From: PALSA-1440 sp050011195
Lineage (GTDB): Bacteria > Verrucomicrobiota > Verrucomicrobiia > Limisphaerales > UBA8199
Assembly: GCA_050011195.1 (NCBI GenBank)
Contig: JBEKJO010000001.1
Coordinates: 1 to 64,000, forward strand
Direction of reading: 5' to 3'
DNA: 64,000 nucleotides
Shown: piece by piece, positions 17,401-25,475 of the stretch
How positions within the stretch are numbered: the first letter of the stretch is position 1
Layout: the number at the start of each line of letters is the position of its first letter
Notes under the pieces: model-generated
The model's input: only the letters and a program-made list of their open reading frames with translations
What the model was told of the DNA's origin: nothing
Database searches by the model: none
Program-made: the position numbers and the translations under genes

Positions 17401-18120
17401 TTATTTCAGTACTTTTGCGAGAATATCCTTAACAAACTGAGGAATTTCCAAACCCGATTTTGCGGCGTCCGCTTTCAACCGGTCATATTGCGCAACTTCC
17501 TCGCCCTGCCACACAAGATCAATTCTCCGGATTTGGCGCATCGCCACATGATTATACTTTTCGGGGTAAGCCCAATAGCACGACAGGCAAATGTTTTTGT
17601 CTCTAATGCTTTTCCAATTCTCGCAGTGTTCGCACGACCAGGATTTCGCGCGATTCGCCGAACCGCAGAGCAGCATAAAGTCGTCTATCTTGAGTTCGTC
17701 GCTTTCTCCGGCCACCTCGTAGGGGACACGATGGTCAATCTGCAAGTTTGGCTCATCCATTTTTTCCAGGTAGATAAAGCACTGGCATCCATATTCCTCG
17801 ATGAGTTGTTCTTTGATTTTCTTGGAGAGGCCTGTGCGGCCGCTAAACCGCCGGAATTGTTTCTTGGTCGGGTCGGCAAACCGGTAGGCGGCGATCTTGC
17901 GACCATTGGCGGCGGCGACGCGAAAAGTTTCGAGCTGAATGCCGAGCTCCCTGACATCCCGTGCCGCCCGTGGTGGATGATCGTAGCCGTATTTGGTCTT
18001 CAACTCTTCCGTTGTGACGTGGCCGTGCTTGAGAATGTGATCAATCACCGTCTTCGGGCGCTTGCCGGTGACGGAGGCGCACAGTTCAAGAAACTCTTTT
18101 GGGTGTTTTGGCTTTGCCAT
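17401..18120 (-). CDS. HNH restriction endonuclease
   Basis: 239 residues. The N-terminal half (about 1-80) looks like a DNA-binding region with winged-helix character (VIDHILKHGHVTTEELK). The C-terminal half carries an HNH nuclease core: IDH at 128-130, the LLCGSANRAKSW block with N156, and zinc-type cysteine pairs C163/C166 and C178/C181. It overlaps the upstream Dam-like methyltransferase gene by 35 bases, which marks a type II restriction-modification pair. Recognition sequence unknown. The lower GC and flanking direct repeats suggest acquisition. Confidence 0.85.
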   Translation of the reverse strand: MAKPKHPKEFLELCASVTGKRPKTVIDHILKHGHVTTEELKTKYGYDHPPRAARDVRELGIQLETFRVAAANGRKIAAYRFADPTKKQFRRFSGRTGLSKKIKEQLIEEYGCQCFIYLEKMDEPNLQIDHRVPYEVAGESDELKIDDFMLLCGSANRAKSWSCEHCENWKSIRDKNICLSCYWAYPEKYNHVAMRQIRRIDLVWQGEEVAQYDRLKADAAKSGLEIPQFVKDILAKVLK

Positions 18121-19036
18121 AAGGAACGGGTTTTTCCATCAATTGCATCTGCTCGTCCCGCCGGTGGCGGTGCACCGTTGGCAGAACTTCCAACTCCTCC
18201 GCCAGCGCCGGCGAAAGATATAAAGATTCCACTGTCATTTCGTCCCGACCCAGCAAGGTGGCCTGCGAAGAACGCCCAGCCTCGATTTCCACCAGCGTCA
18301 AATGCAGCTTCGCCGGCAACGGTCTGCCGTAGCTGCGATTTCCCAGACGCCCGTCGTAACTCACAAGGTATCGGACATTTTTCAAATTCAGCACCGCGAG
18401 TTGCGCCACGAAGTCGTCGAACGCGATCCCGGAGAAATACCGCGAGTCGCGTTCCCCGCAAACCCCTTGATACGGCGGGTCCATATAGACCACATCATCC
18501 TCGCGCACATTCGCCAGCACATTTTCGTAGCTCAACGAGGTGATGATGGTTTTCCCGCGCAACAATGCTGAAATGGCGTTGAGGTTTGCCTGCATTGTTT
18601 CCGGCTGCGTTCCCAGACGGCGCTTATCGGGACTTTGATTGAACAACCCTTCCCCGTTGTAGCGCACCGCGCCCTTCACGCAGCGGGCCAGCAGATACAA
18701 AAGCAACTGCGCATCCTGCGTGCGATTGAACGACTCGCGCACCTGATAATAATGCTCCAGCGCATCCTCGTGGTCGGCGCGCCAGAGTTCTTTGTAAAAC
18801 TTCCCAAGCTCTTTCGGGCTGTTGACGATCAAAGATAACAACTTTGCCAGCGGCGCGTTAACATCGTTCAGCCAGAATTCCTTCGCCCGCCCGCGCGCCG
18901 CCGCGGCGATGGACAGGGCGGCGGAACCGCAGAACGGCTCGACCAGCCGAATGGTGCTCGCGGGAAGATATTGCAGAATCAACGAAGCCAGCGCCCGCTT
19001 GCTGCCTTGATATTGGAATGGCTGGGGAACGGTCAT
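18086..19036 (-). CDS. DNA adenine methyltransferase (Dam/DpnM-like)
   Basis: 316 residues. S-adenosylmethionine motif I appears as VEPFCGSAAL (32-41), preceded by the family N-terminal block F-x-YQGSKR (7-13), and the catalytic motif IV is DPPY at 186-189. The order (motif I before IV) and the N-terminal block place it in the class alpha N6-adenine methyltransferases. It should protect the host from the overlapping HNH nuclease. The start codon is chosen at 19036 because it makes an ATGA overlap with a 34-residue upstream ORF and keeps the full N-terminal block. Confidence 0.9.
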   Translation of the reverse strand: MTVPQPFQYQGSKRALASLILQYLPASTIRLVEPFCGSAALSIAAAARGRAKEFWLNDVNAPLAKLLSLIVNSPKELGKFYKELWRADHEDALEHYYQVRESFNRTQDAQLLLYLLARCVKGAVRYNGEGLFNQSPDKRRLGTQPETMQANLNAISALLRGKTIITSLSYENVLANVREDDVVYMDPPYQGVCGERDSRYFSGIAFDDFVAQLAVLNLKNVRYLVSYDGRLGNRSYGRPLPAKLHLTLVEIEAGRSSQATLLGRDEMTVESLYLSPALAEELEVLPTVHRHRRDEQMQLMEKPVPYGKAKTPKRVS

Positions 19037-19137
19037 GGGCGGAGGTCAACGCTAGCGTCGGGAAATTCCTTGGGGGCGCGCATTTCGGCGGACGACAAGG
19101 GGGTGTTGGTTTGGGGTAACGCTGGATTGAAGGCCAT
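19033..19137 (-). CDS. Short ORF coupled to the methyltransferase
   Basis: A 34-codon ORF beginning MAFNPALPQTNTPLSSAEM overlaps the methyltransferase start in an ATGA arrangement. Its first 19 residues match the decayed ORF in direct repeat 1 and resemble the N-terminus of a protein family (MALNP-LP-TNSP-SSAE) that I associate with Verrucomicrobiota. The remainder is unrelated. It may be a truncated gene that now works as a translational leader for the R-M genes. Confidence 0.4.
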   Translation of the reverse strand: MAFNPALPQTNTPLSSAEMRAPKEFPDASVDLRP

Positions 19138-19225
19138 AAGCAATGTTTGGTTTGTTTTCTATCGCCCCAGTTCTACGCCCGCCCGCCCGCCAGCACAAGC
19201 CGAGAAACGGACCGCCTCAGCCTGT
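19084..19225. repeat. Direct repeat 2 bracketing the R-M genes
   Basis: Imperfect direct copy of 17200-17345. Its distal end touches the degenerate outer end of attC site A, so the R-M block sits directly next to the cassette cluster. Confidence 0.75.
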
Positions 19226-19315
19226 CTTAACGCCCAGGCACGCGGGGTGATGACGTCGTCCGCGATCGCGGAACTGGAGACGCCATCCCACGTTACCTGC
19301 AACGATTTGTTAGGC
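19225..19315 (-). other. Integron attC site A
   Basis: The site for the cassette ORF at 19310-19693. The GTTAGGC core (19309-19315 on the plus strand) overlaps the ORF stop codon, and the distal core is degenerate (TCTTAAC at 19225-19231). The arms pair only partly. It is less certain than site B and is called partly because the neighbouring cassette has a textbook site. Confidence 0.6.
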
Positions 19316-19693
19316 AGCATGTGCATCCTTTCTCAGCATCTGAAACCATGCAAACCCAAATGCTACGAACGTCACCAAGTCAATGGCTACAAAAGCCGGG
19401 ACATCGTGGAGACCAGCAAACGCAAAGGTAATAAATGGAGCTAAATGAGCAACGACGGCAGCAATGATCCGAATCCAGCGCTTCGCTGAACACGCCGCGA
19501 CGAGTCCGCACGCAAAGTATGCTGAATATGGTAACACGAGCCCCTCTGCCGGTGGACTATCAAAATGACCAGCACCGTCACCCCATCCTGCAAATGGTCC
19601 CTTGGCAGTCATCAGAAACATGAGACCATAGGTCATCAATAAGCCGACAAGAAGGAATATCCCTGCATATTTGGCATGAGGCGAACTCGTCAT
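19310..19693 (-). CDS. Cassette-borne small membrane protein
   Basis: 127 residues with about four membrane helices (residues 9-29, 52-68, 74-93 and 100-120) and no recognised family. The ATG follows a cassette boundary (G/TTAGGC) by 10 bases and the TAA stop lies in the GCCTAAC core of attC site A. This is the standard arrangement of an integron gene cassette. Small membrane proteins of unknown function are typical cassette cargo. Confidence 0.75.
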   Translation of the reverse strand: MTSSPHAKYAGIFLLVGLLMTYGLMFLMTAKGPFAGWGDGAGHFDSPPAEGLVLPYSAYFACGLVAACSAKRWIRIIAAVVAHLAPFITFAFAGLHDVPAFVAIDLVTFVAFGFAWFQMLRKDAHAA

Positions 19694-19703
19694 AGGTGAT
19701 GCT

Positions 19704-19796
19704 GCCTAACGCTCGCACTCAGGCACGGCGCGCCTGAGACGTTCGGCAAGAAATAAGAGCGTGACCGCGCCGTTGCCTGGAGTGCGCTCGTTAGGC
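19704..19796 (-). other. Integron attC site B
   Basis: A 93-bp site. GCCTAACG (19704-19711) and CGTTAGGC (19789-19796) begin two arms that pair over about 28 bases. The mismatches are one internal substitution and two single unpaired bases (an extra C and A in one arm), which are the extrahelical bases expected in attC. The stop of the neighbouring ORF is inside the core. Strong structural match. Confidence 0.9.
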
Positions 19797-20132
19797 ATCA
19801 GGACTACTCTTCTTGCTGCGGCAGAACGCTAACATGGCCCAGCCCACAACGGTAATTATGGAAATCACAATGGTCGGGTAAGAAACCAAAAGCAGCGCCA
19901 AACCTGCGGACGGCCTACCGTCTCCACACTGGATGGCTAGAGTAAACCCCACTCTGGAAACGAATGCGAGAATAGCTGCTGCCGACAGAATCCACATACC
20001 TGCCAACCTGTACCGCCGAGCAGCCAAAATCACACACACCGCGATAATCAATTGGGGCACCCCCCAAGACAGCGGCTTTTCCAACAAATAGCATAGCCCC
20101 ATCAGCCACGTTTCTGCAGAGTGCGCGTCCAT
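19791..20132 (-). CDS. Cassette-borne small membrane protein
   Basis: 113 residues with about three membrane helices (residues 25-40, 45-65 and 76-100), of unrecognised family. On the minus strand the cassette boundary G/TTAGGC (20149-20143) lies only ten bases before ATG 20132, and the TAA stop is part of the GCCTAAC core of attC site B. It is unrelated in sequence to the neighbouring cassette protein. Confidence 0.75.
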   Translation of the reverse strand: MDAHSAETWLMGLCYLLEKPLSWGVPQLIIAVCVILAARRYRLAGMWILSAAAILAFVSRVGFTLAIQCGDGRPSAGLALLLVSYPTIVISIITVVGWAMLAFCRSKKSSPDA

Positions 20133-20142
20133 AATACCGAAT

Positions 20143-20149
20143 GCCTAAC
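20143..20149 (-). other. Integron core site, upstream cassette boundary
   Basis: GCCTAAC on the plus strand, GTTAGGC on the minus strand. It marks the 5-prime boundary of the cassette ORF at 19791-20132. No matching second arm is visible to its right, so the preceding attC or attI has been lost. Confidence 0.7.
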
Positions 20150-20322
20150 AGATAATGGGCATCATATTGGACGTCTTGAAATACGTCATGGGGCGATGGT
20201 ATTTTTCGGTTTATCGCGCGTCAACAGGAAATTGCGGCGAGGCGAGAGCGTGATGTTGAAACGGGAAAGGCGTCGCGGGGTGCCGGGCTCGCCTGCGGAT
20301 GGGGCGGACGAATTGCGCGCCA

Positions 20323-20403
20323 GCGTTTGGAATGCGGGCAGCTTGCTGCCGCTGTCGAACGCCCGGCCCCGACCCAAGCGGCAGCAAGCTGCACGCAAAA
20401 CGC
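20323..20403. repeat. REP-like inverted pair, family VI
   Basis: Arms 20323-20353 and 20377-20403 share a perfect 16-bp core (GCAGCTTGCTGCCGCT and its complement), extended outwards by TGCG and GCGTTT with a four-base gap. Each core self-folds (GCAG-CTTG-CTGC). The spacer is 23 bases. Confidence 0.8.
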
Positions 20404-20585
20404 TTGCGACTGCGCCATTGGCAGCCACATCGCCCCTCCCTCCATCGCTTGGGGTAAGAGCTTGTTCCAGGGATTCGTGTATCGCCGGAATCGTCCGCCT
20501 TCAAGGCGCAGTTGCCATTAGCAGATCAAAACTTATCCGCCTCGAATGCCCGCCAACAAACCCGCTTTTAGTAGAAATACGAATC

Positions 20586-20731
20586 TGTCCAGTTTTTGGA
20601 CACGACCACCCCAGTAAGGAGCAAGCAGGCATGGATACCCATAGGGGGGGCGGTATGAGTACAGTGAGGGCCCCAGGTGCATCACTTGTTGGACCTGCTC
20701 CCAGACCTTGTTTTTGTCCAATTTCTGGACA
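20586..20731. promoter_or_regulatory. Two TGTCCA-N5-TGGACA palindromes
   Basis: TGTCCA-GTTTT-TGGACA (20586-20602) and TGTCCA-ATTTC-TGGACA (20715-20731) also share flanking CAC-AC on the right. The 6-5-6 dyad spacing is typical of dimeric regulator sites such as those of sigma-54 activators, but no -24/-12 promoter is apparent and no adjacent gene is obvious. Confidence 0.35.
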
Positions 20732-21096
20732 CTACTGTCCCATTTTGTCAATATTGAGAAGCCAGAGGCCCAGGGATGCTGGCTCATGGGCATAACAGCC
20801 TGCCGGGCATATCAATTAGATTTCCTTCAACATCTGATGCCCACTGCAGCTGGCGACCGCGCTTTTGGCTGGCCAACCACAAAGAGCACAAAGACCGCAA
20901 AGAAGGGAACGTAGGGGGCCTCACCCGCCAGATGATCGCGCCAATTTGCCTATCCGTCCGTCTCTCTTTGGGTTCTCTGCGTTCTTTGTGGTTAAAGTGC
21001 TCCGTTTAGGTTGAATTGCCTTTGCCTTTGCGTGAGATTCAACTGCGGAATCCAGGTTGAAACGGCGTCGGCGAACCGGCAATCTTCTGCCGATTT

Positions 21097-21789
21097 ATGA
21101 TCTCCGCCATCATTGTCGCCGCCGGCCAGGGCACCCGCATGGGACCGCAAGTGGCTAAGCTCTTCCTCGAACTCAATGGCTGCCCCATCGTGGCGCACAC
21201 GTGGCGGCGGTTCGACCAGGCCGAGTGCATTGACGAAATCCGCATGGTCGTACGCGATGGCACGCAAGCCGCCTTTGCCGCGTTGGCGGAAGCATACAAG
21301 TTCAAGAAGCGCTTTCAGTTGGTCGCTGGCGGCAAGGAGCGGCAGGACTCGGTCTGGAACGGACTGGAATCGCTGTCGCCAGGCACCGAGCTGGTAGCCA
21401 TTCAGGATGCGGCACGGCCCTGCACCAGCCCGGCGCTGATCGCGGCAACCGTGGCCGCCGCGCGGGAAATCGGCGCCGCCGTCGCCGCGCAGCCCGTCAC
21501 CGATACCATCAAGGAATCGAGCGACGGCAAACTGATCGAGCGCACCCTGGACCGCTCGCGGCTCTGGGCGGTCCAAACCCCGCAGACGTTCCGCGTGGAA
21601 ATCATCCGGCGAGCTTTGTCGGTCGTTCGGCAAAAGGGCCTGCTCGTGACCGACGACACCGCGGCGTGCGAACTCATCGGCCAGCCGGTCCGGCTGGTGG
21701 TGAGCGCCACGCTCAACCCGAAGGTCACCCGCCCGGAGGACCTGCCCTGCGTCGAGGCCCTCCTCCGCGGCCTGGCGTCTCACACCTGA
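21097..21789 (+). CDS. ispD: 2-C-methyl-D-erythritol 4-phosphate cytidylyltransferase
   Basis: Transfers CMP to methylerythritol 4-phosphate in the MEP isoprenoid pathway. 230 residues, the usual length. The nucleotide-binding loop AAGQGTRMG (8-16) with K21, the GG-KERQDSVWNGL block (78-90), DAARP (104-108) and LWAVQTPQTF are all present. It stands alone, without ispF. Confidence 0.96.
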   Translation: MISAIIVAAGQGTRMGPQVAKLFLELNGCPIVAHTWRRFDQAECIDEIRMVVRDGTQAAFAALAEAYKFKKRFQLVAGGKERQDSVWNGLESLSPGTELVAIQDAARPCTSPALIAATVAAAREIGAAVAAQPVTDTIKESSDGKLIERTLDRSRLWAVQTPQTFRVEIIRRALSVVRQKGLLVTDDTAACELIGQPVRLVVSATLNPKVTRPEDLPCVEALLRGLASHT

Positions 21790-21805
21790 TCTCCGGTGGC
21801 GGCAT

Positions 21806-21913
21806 CACTGCCCCCGGACCGCGAGCCGTCCCCGGCTCGCAGCGCGTTGGAGGGTGCTGGAGTTTTGATCGTCGTTTCGTGGCTGCTGCGAGCCGGGGAC
21901 GGCTCGCGGTCCG
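21806..21913. repeat. REP-like inverted pair, family II
   Basis: Arms 21815-21844 and 21885-21913 are near-perfect reverse complements with a 40-base spacer, and match the arms at 10877 and in recJ. The terminal CACTGCCCCCG 11-mer adjoins the left arm (21806-21816). Confidence 0.9.
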
Positions 21914-22042
21914 TCACCACTGGGCGTTCTCACTCCTTGGAGGCAGTTTCAAGATACGCCCCTGCGCCTGATGCCAAAGGGCGCGGCCTTGCCAACTGGC
22001 CTGGCACCCACTATGGTCTGGCAGAACGATTTTTCGAGCATT

Positions 22043-23374
22043 ATGAAACGACGTCTGCTTTACGCGATGCTGATCACTGCGCTGGCCGTTAACTTGCTGA
22101 TCGGCGCCCGCGTCTATCTAACCTCCGCTCAGGCGGCGGAGAAGGATTCGGCCTATCCCAGCCTCGAACTCTTTTCCTACGTGATGGAGAAGGTGCGCAA
22201 GGATTACGTGGATGGCCAGAACCTCAAATACCAGGAGCTGGTCTATGCCGGCCTCAAGGGCATGCTCAATGCCCTCGACCCGCACAGCGAGTTCCTCGAG
22301 CCCGAGAAATACAAAGAGCTGCAGAACGACACCCAGGGCGCGTTCGGCGGCCTCGGCATCGTGATCTCCATGAAGGACAATTTCATTACGGTGATCGCCC
22401 CCATGGAAGACAGCCCCGGCTTCAAAGCCGGCATTCTGTCCGGCGACCGCATCATTAAGATTGACGGCAAGAGCACCGAGAAAATGAGCCTGCAGGACGC
22501 GGTCAAGGACCTGCGCGGCGAGCCGGGCACCGACGTGAAGATTACCGTCCTGCGCCCGTCCTCAAACCAGATGAAGGATTACAAGCTCACCCGCGCCGTC
22601 ATCAACATTGATATGGTCAAAGACATTGACGGCAAGAAGGAGTTCCCGCTCGGCGACAACAAGATCGGCTACATCCGCCTGGTGCAGTTTGGCGAGAAAA
22701 CCAGCGCGGACCTGGAAGCTGGCCTCAGGAAGTTGAAGGCCCAAGGCATGCAAGGGCTGGTCCTGGATTTGCGCTGGAACCCGGGCGGCCTGCTCGAGCA
22801 AGCCGTGGATGTCTGCGAGAAGTTCCTGCCGCGCGGCGACCTGGTAGTCACCACCGAAGGCCGCAACCCCAGCCAGAACTCCGTGCGCAAAGCCATGGGA
22901 CGGGGGGACGAGCTGCATAACCTGCCGATGGTCGTGCTCGTCAACCTGGGCAGCGCCAGCGCCTCGGAAATCGTCGCCGGCTGCTTGCAGGATTCCAAGC
23001 GCGCCATCATTCTTGGCGAGAAGACCTTTGGCAAAGGCTCCGTCCAGAGCATCCTGCCGCTGGCTGACGGCTCAGCCTTGCGCCTCACCACCGCCAAGTA
23101 TTACACCCCGAGCCACAAAGTCATTCACGAGGAAGGCATCACCCCCGACATCGTCGTGCCGTTGACCGAGGAGCAGGAGCGCGATATTCAACTCAAGCAC
23201 ACGCCGGGGGGCATTCAAAGCCTCGAGGACACGGAGCGCGAGCGAGTGCTGAACGCCCGTGACCCGCAACTCGAGCGCGCCCTGGACCTGCTCAAAGGCA
23301 TCACCCTCTTCACCCAACGCGCCCCGGCGCCGGAGAAGAGGGTCGCCAAGGGCGAAAAGATGGCCGCCAAGTGA
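22043..23374 (+). CDS. C-terminal processing peptidase (S41)
   Basis: 443 residues from ATG 22043 (MKRRLLYAML). It has an N-terminal signal or anchor helix (3-22), a PDZ domain (about 95-175) with GGLGIVIS and GFKAGILSGDRI, and the S41 protease domain. The Ser/Lys dyad is inferred at S306 (NLGSASASE) and K331 (EKTFGKG), 25 residues apart as in CtpB. Such periplasmic proteases trim C-termini or degrade envelope proteins. The C-terminus is charged and rich in Lys and Ala. A gene-proximal 8-9-bp TAAC array follows the stop. Confidence 0.93.
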   Translation: MKRRLLYAMLITALAVNLLIGARVYLTSAQAAEKDSAYPSLELFSYVMEKVRKDYVDGQNLKYQELVYAGLKGMLNALDPHSEFLEPEKYKELQNDTQGAFGGLGIVISMKDNFITVIAPMEDSPGFKAGILSGDRIIKIDGKSTEKMSLQDAVKDLRGEPGTDVKITVLRPSSNQMKDYKLTRAVINIDMVKDIDGKKEFPLGDNKIGYIRLVQFGEKTSADLEAGLRKLKAQGMQGLVLDLRWNPGGLLEQAVDVCEKFLPRGDLVVTTEGRNPSQNSVRKAMGRGDELHNLPMVVLVNLGSASASEIVAGCLQDSKRAIILGEKTFGKGSVQSILPLADGSALRLTTAKYYTPSHKVIHEEGITPDIVVPLTEEQERDIQLKHTPGGIQSLEDTERERVLNARDPQLERALDLLKGITLFTQRAPAPEKRVAKGEKMAAK

Positions 23375-23388
23375 TCCGCTTGGCCTAT

Positions 23389-23418
23389 TAACCCATTTAA
23401 CCTTTTAACTCATTTAAC
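23389..23418. repeat. TAAC array with 8-9-bp period
   Basis: TAAC recurs at 23389, 23398, 23406 and 23415 in the context ATTTAACYC. It matches the arrays at 24865 and 54038 and lies between two genes on the same strand. Confidence 0.6.
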
Positions 23419-23482
23419 TGCTTCGGTTACGGCTTTGCCGCGCTGGGAAAGATCCGGGTTAACCCCTTCGCCCCTCTTCGCC

Positions 23483-24508
23483 ATGCCTCTCCTTGCCGTC
23501 GAAACCTCGTGTGACGACACCAGTGTGGCGGTCGTTCACCAGGGCCGCGTGTTGGCGAATGTCGTCTCGTCGCAGATCGGGTTGCACGCCGAATACGGGG
23601 GCGTCGTGCCGGAATTGGCGGCGCGCGAGCATCTCCGGAATCTGATTCCGGTCGCCCGGCTCGCCTTGCGCGAAGCGTCCGTTGCCGCCGGCCAACTGGA
23701 CGCCGTGGCTGCCACCCGTGGCCCCGGCTTGCCCAGCGCGCTGATGATCGGCTTCAAAGCCGCGCAGGCGGTGGCCTTTGTGCTGGGGCGGCCCTTTCTC
23801 GGCATCCATCACCACGAAGCTCACCTCTATTCGCCTTGGATCAAAGGCCAGCCGCCGGTCGCTGATTTCTCCCGGTTCCAACCCAATCTTTCCCTCGTCG
23901 TCAGCGGCGGTCACACCCTTCTCGTCCAGGTCCGGGCGGAAATGGACCACCAACTGCTCGGCTCGACCGTTGATGACGCCGCCGGCGAGTGCTTCGATAA
24001 AGTCGGCAAACTGATCGGCTTGCCCTATCCGGCCGGACCGGAGATTGACCGGCTGGCGGAGCGAGGAGACCCCAAAGCCTTTGATTTCCCCCGGCCCATG
24101 ATGGACGACCCCAGCGATGACTTCAGCTTCAGCGGGTTGAAAACCTCCGTGCGCTATTTCCTGCGCGACCATCCCAGCCTGCTGGATGAGCCGCCACGCT
24201 TGTGCGATTTGTGCGCCAGCGTGCAAGCCGCCATTGTGGACGTGCTCGTGGCCAAAACCATCCGTGCCGCCCAGCGTCTCCGCGTTCATTGTGTCACCGC
24301 TTCAGGCGGTGTCACTTGCAATCGCGCCCTCCGCCAGAAACTCACCGCCGCCTGCCAGCGCGAGGGGCTCGCCCTGTTGCTGGCCGAGAAACACCTTTGC
24401 ACCGACAACGCCGCGATGATCGGCATTCTGGCCGAGCGCAAGCTTGCGCGCCGAGCGCAGGCCACCTCCTCCACCGCGGATATCCTCCCAAACTGGGCGC
24501 TGGGGTAA
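23483..24508 (+). CDS. tsaD: tRNA N6-threonylcarbamoyladenosine transferase
   Basis: Catalytic subunit for t6A37 of ANN-decoding tRNAs. 341 residues from ATG 23483 (MPLLAVETSCDDTSVA). The ASKHA fold motifs are clear: ETSCDDTS at 7-14, the iron-binding HHHEAH (109-114), SGGHT, DDAAGECFDK and, near the C-terminus, CTDNAAMIG containing the metal-ligand Asp. No tsaB or tsaE is adjacent. Confidence 0.96.
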   Translation: MPLLAVETSCDDTSVAVVHQGRVLANVVSSQIGLHAEYGGVVPELAAREHLRNLIPVARLALREASVAAGQLDAVAATRGPGLPSALMIGFKAAQAVAFVLGRPFLGIHHHEAHLYSPWIKGQPPVADFSRFQPNLSLVVSGGHTLLVQVRAEMDHQLLGSTVDDAAGECFDKVGKLIGLPYPAGPEIDRLAERGDPKAFDFPRPMMDDPSDDFSFSGLKTSVRYFLRDHPSLLDEPPRLCDLCASVQAAIVDVLVAKTIRAAQRLRVHCVTASGGVTCNRALRQKLTAACQREGLALLLAEKHLCTDNAAMIGILAERKLARRAQATSSTADILPNWALG

Positions 24509-24930
24509 AGCCAACGTGCCCGTGCTTTCAAAAGCGCGGTCGCGCTAACGGGTGCAGCATCCACCAGGGTCTTCTCCAGCGGAAAAATTTCCCTGTGGCC
24601 AGTTCGCGGGCGTGAGCCTGACCACAGGGAGCGGTGGGTCGCCGCTAAACTCTCTACTCTCTACCGCTGCAGGCTGGCTAAACCTTTGTTCGACCCAAAC
24701 TCTGGCCACCAGTTCCTGCTGCAGGCTTCCCTCCACGCGCTCCCAGCGCGCCTGGCGAAGCCTCTGTCTCTTAGCCAATCTCGTGCCAAGCCCCCTCAAG
24801 ACCACATTTGGCCCGTTTCCCGCAGCTTCCCATGTTCTCGCCCCGGCGCAGCCTCCCGCTACATGCTAACTTGCTTAGCAGTACAGCTAACTCGTTTAGC
24901 AGTTTGCAGCCACCCGTTGTAATCCGGATG
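24509..24930. other. Intergenic region with small palindromes
   Basis: No convincing gene. A CCCTGTGG/CCACAGGG dyad lies at about 24592-24632. Near the 3-prime end are two 15-bp palindromes, GCTAA-N5-TTAGC at 24865-24879 and 24886-24900, and a third, GTTAC-N5-GTAAC (24930-24944), overlaps the stop of the next gene. Confidence 0.45.
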
Positions 24931-25422
24931 TTACAACTTGTAACCAATCTGGCGGAGGAATTTCCTGCGCCATTCGATGTCGGCTTCGGCTTCGAGGCCC
25001 CGGGGCGGGAGACCGTCCACGACGCCGACGATGCCACGGCCTTGTGCGGTCTCGGCCATGAGCACTTGAGTTGGGTTGGCCGTGGCGCAGAAGACCCGGC
25101 AGACCTCGGGCACCATTTTGACGGCGTTGAGCACGTTGACCGGATAAAACCCTTCGCCGAGGAAGAGGATGAAGCTGTGCCCGGCGCCGATGGTCAGGGC
25201 ATTCTTTTTGGCCAGCTCAATCATGGCCGGGTCTGTGCCGGTCCAACGCACGAGGCATTTGCCGGACGCCTCGCAAAAGGCCAGTCCGAACTTGATGCCG
25301 GGCACGGCGCCGACCAGCGCCTCATGGATGTCCTCGACCGACTTGATGAAATGGGTCTGGCCGAGGATGAAGTTCACGGGTTCAGGCTTCTCGATCTGGA
25401 TCGCGGTGAGTTTGATTTCCAT
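24931..25422 (-). CDS. Adenosine-specific kinase family protein
   Basis: 163 residues, full family length (PF04008-like). MEIKLTAIQIEKPEPVNFIL opens the single domain. Conserved blocks follow: GQTHFIKSVEDIHEAL, KFGLAFCEASG, GHSFILFLGEGFYPVNVLNAVK, and the C-terminal RGIVGVVDG. The founding Pyrobaculum protein was reported to bind adenosine compounds; the cellular role in bacteria is unclear. It stands alone 53 bases downstream of the helicase gene, on the same strand. Confidence 0.88.
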   Translation of the reverse strand: MEIKLTAIQIEKPEPVNFILGQTHFIKSVEDIHEALVGAVPGIKFGLAFCEASGKCLVRWTGTDPAMIELAKKNALTIGAGHSFILFLGEGFYPVNVLNAVKMVPEVCRVFCATANPTQVLMAETAQGRGIVGVVDGLPPRGLEAEADIEWRRKFLRQIGYKL

Positions 25423-25475
25423 AGCAGTCAGATGGTTGCGCAGTACAGGCGTTCGGTCAAGAGGCGAACTGGCTC

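Larger units (their letters stand above)
20150..21096. other. Intergenic region with repeats only
   Basis: No integrase or other credible gene is visible. The region holds a REP-like pair (20323-20403), two 17-bp palindromes (20586-20602 and 20715-20731), and 9-bp-period arrays (CACAAAGAN) facing each other at 20878-20905 and 20971-20996. Confidence 0.5.

Noticed and set aside
19704..19796. Ordinary terminator hairpin between two small genes
   Set aside because: The conserved GCCTAAC/GTTAGGC ends, stop codons inside the cores and the two extrahelical bases fit attC better.
20121..20795. Long plus-strand ORF in the region right of the cassettes
   Set aside because: It runs through the REP pair and both 17-bp palindromes, has no recognisable domain, and its composition looks like non-coding GC-rich DNA.
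24545..24805. Minus-strand ORF of 86 codons after tsaD
   Set aside because: No start context, no recognised family, and composition similar to the surrounding non-coding DNA.
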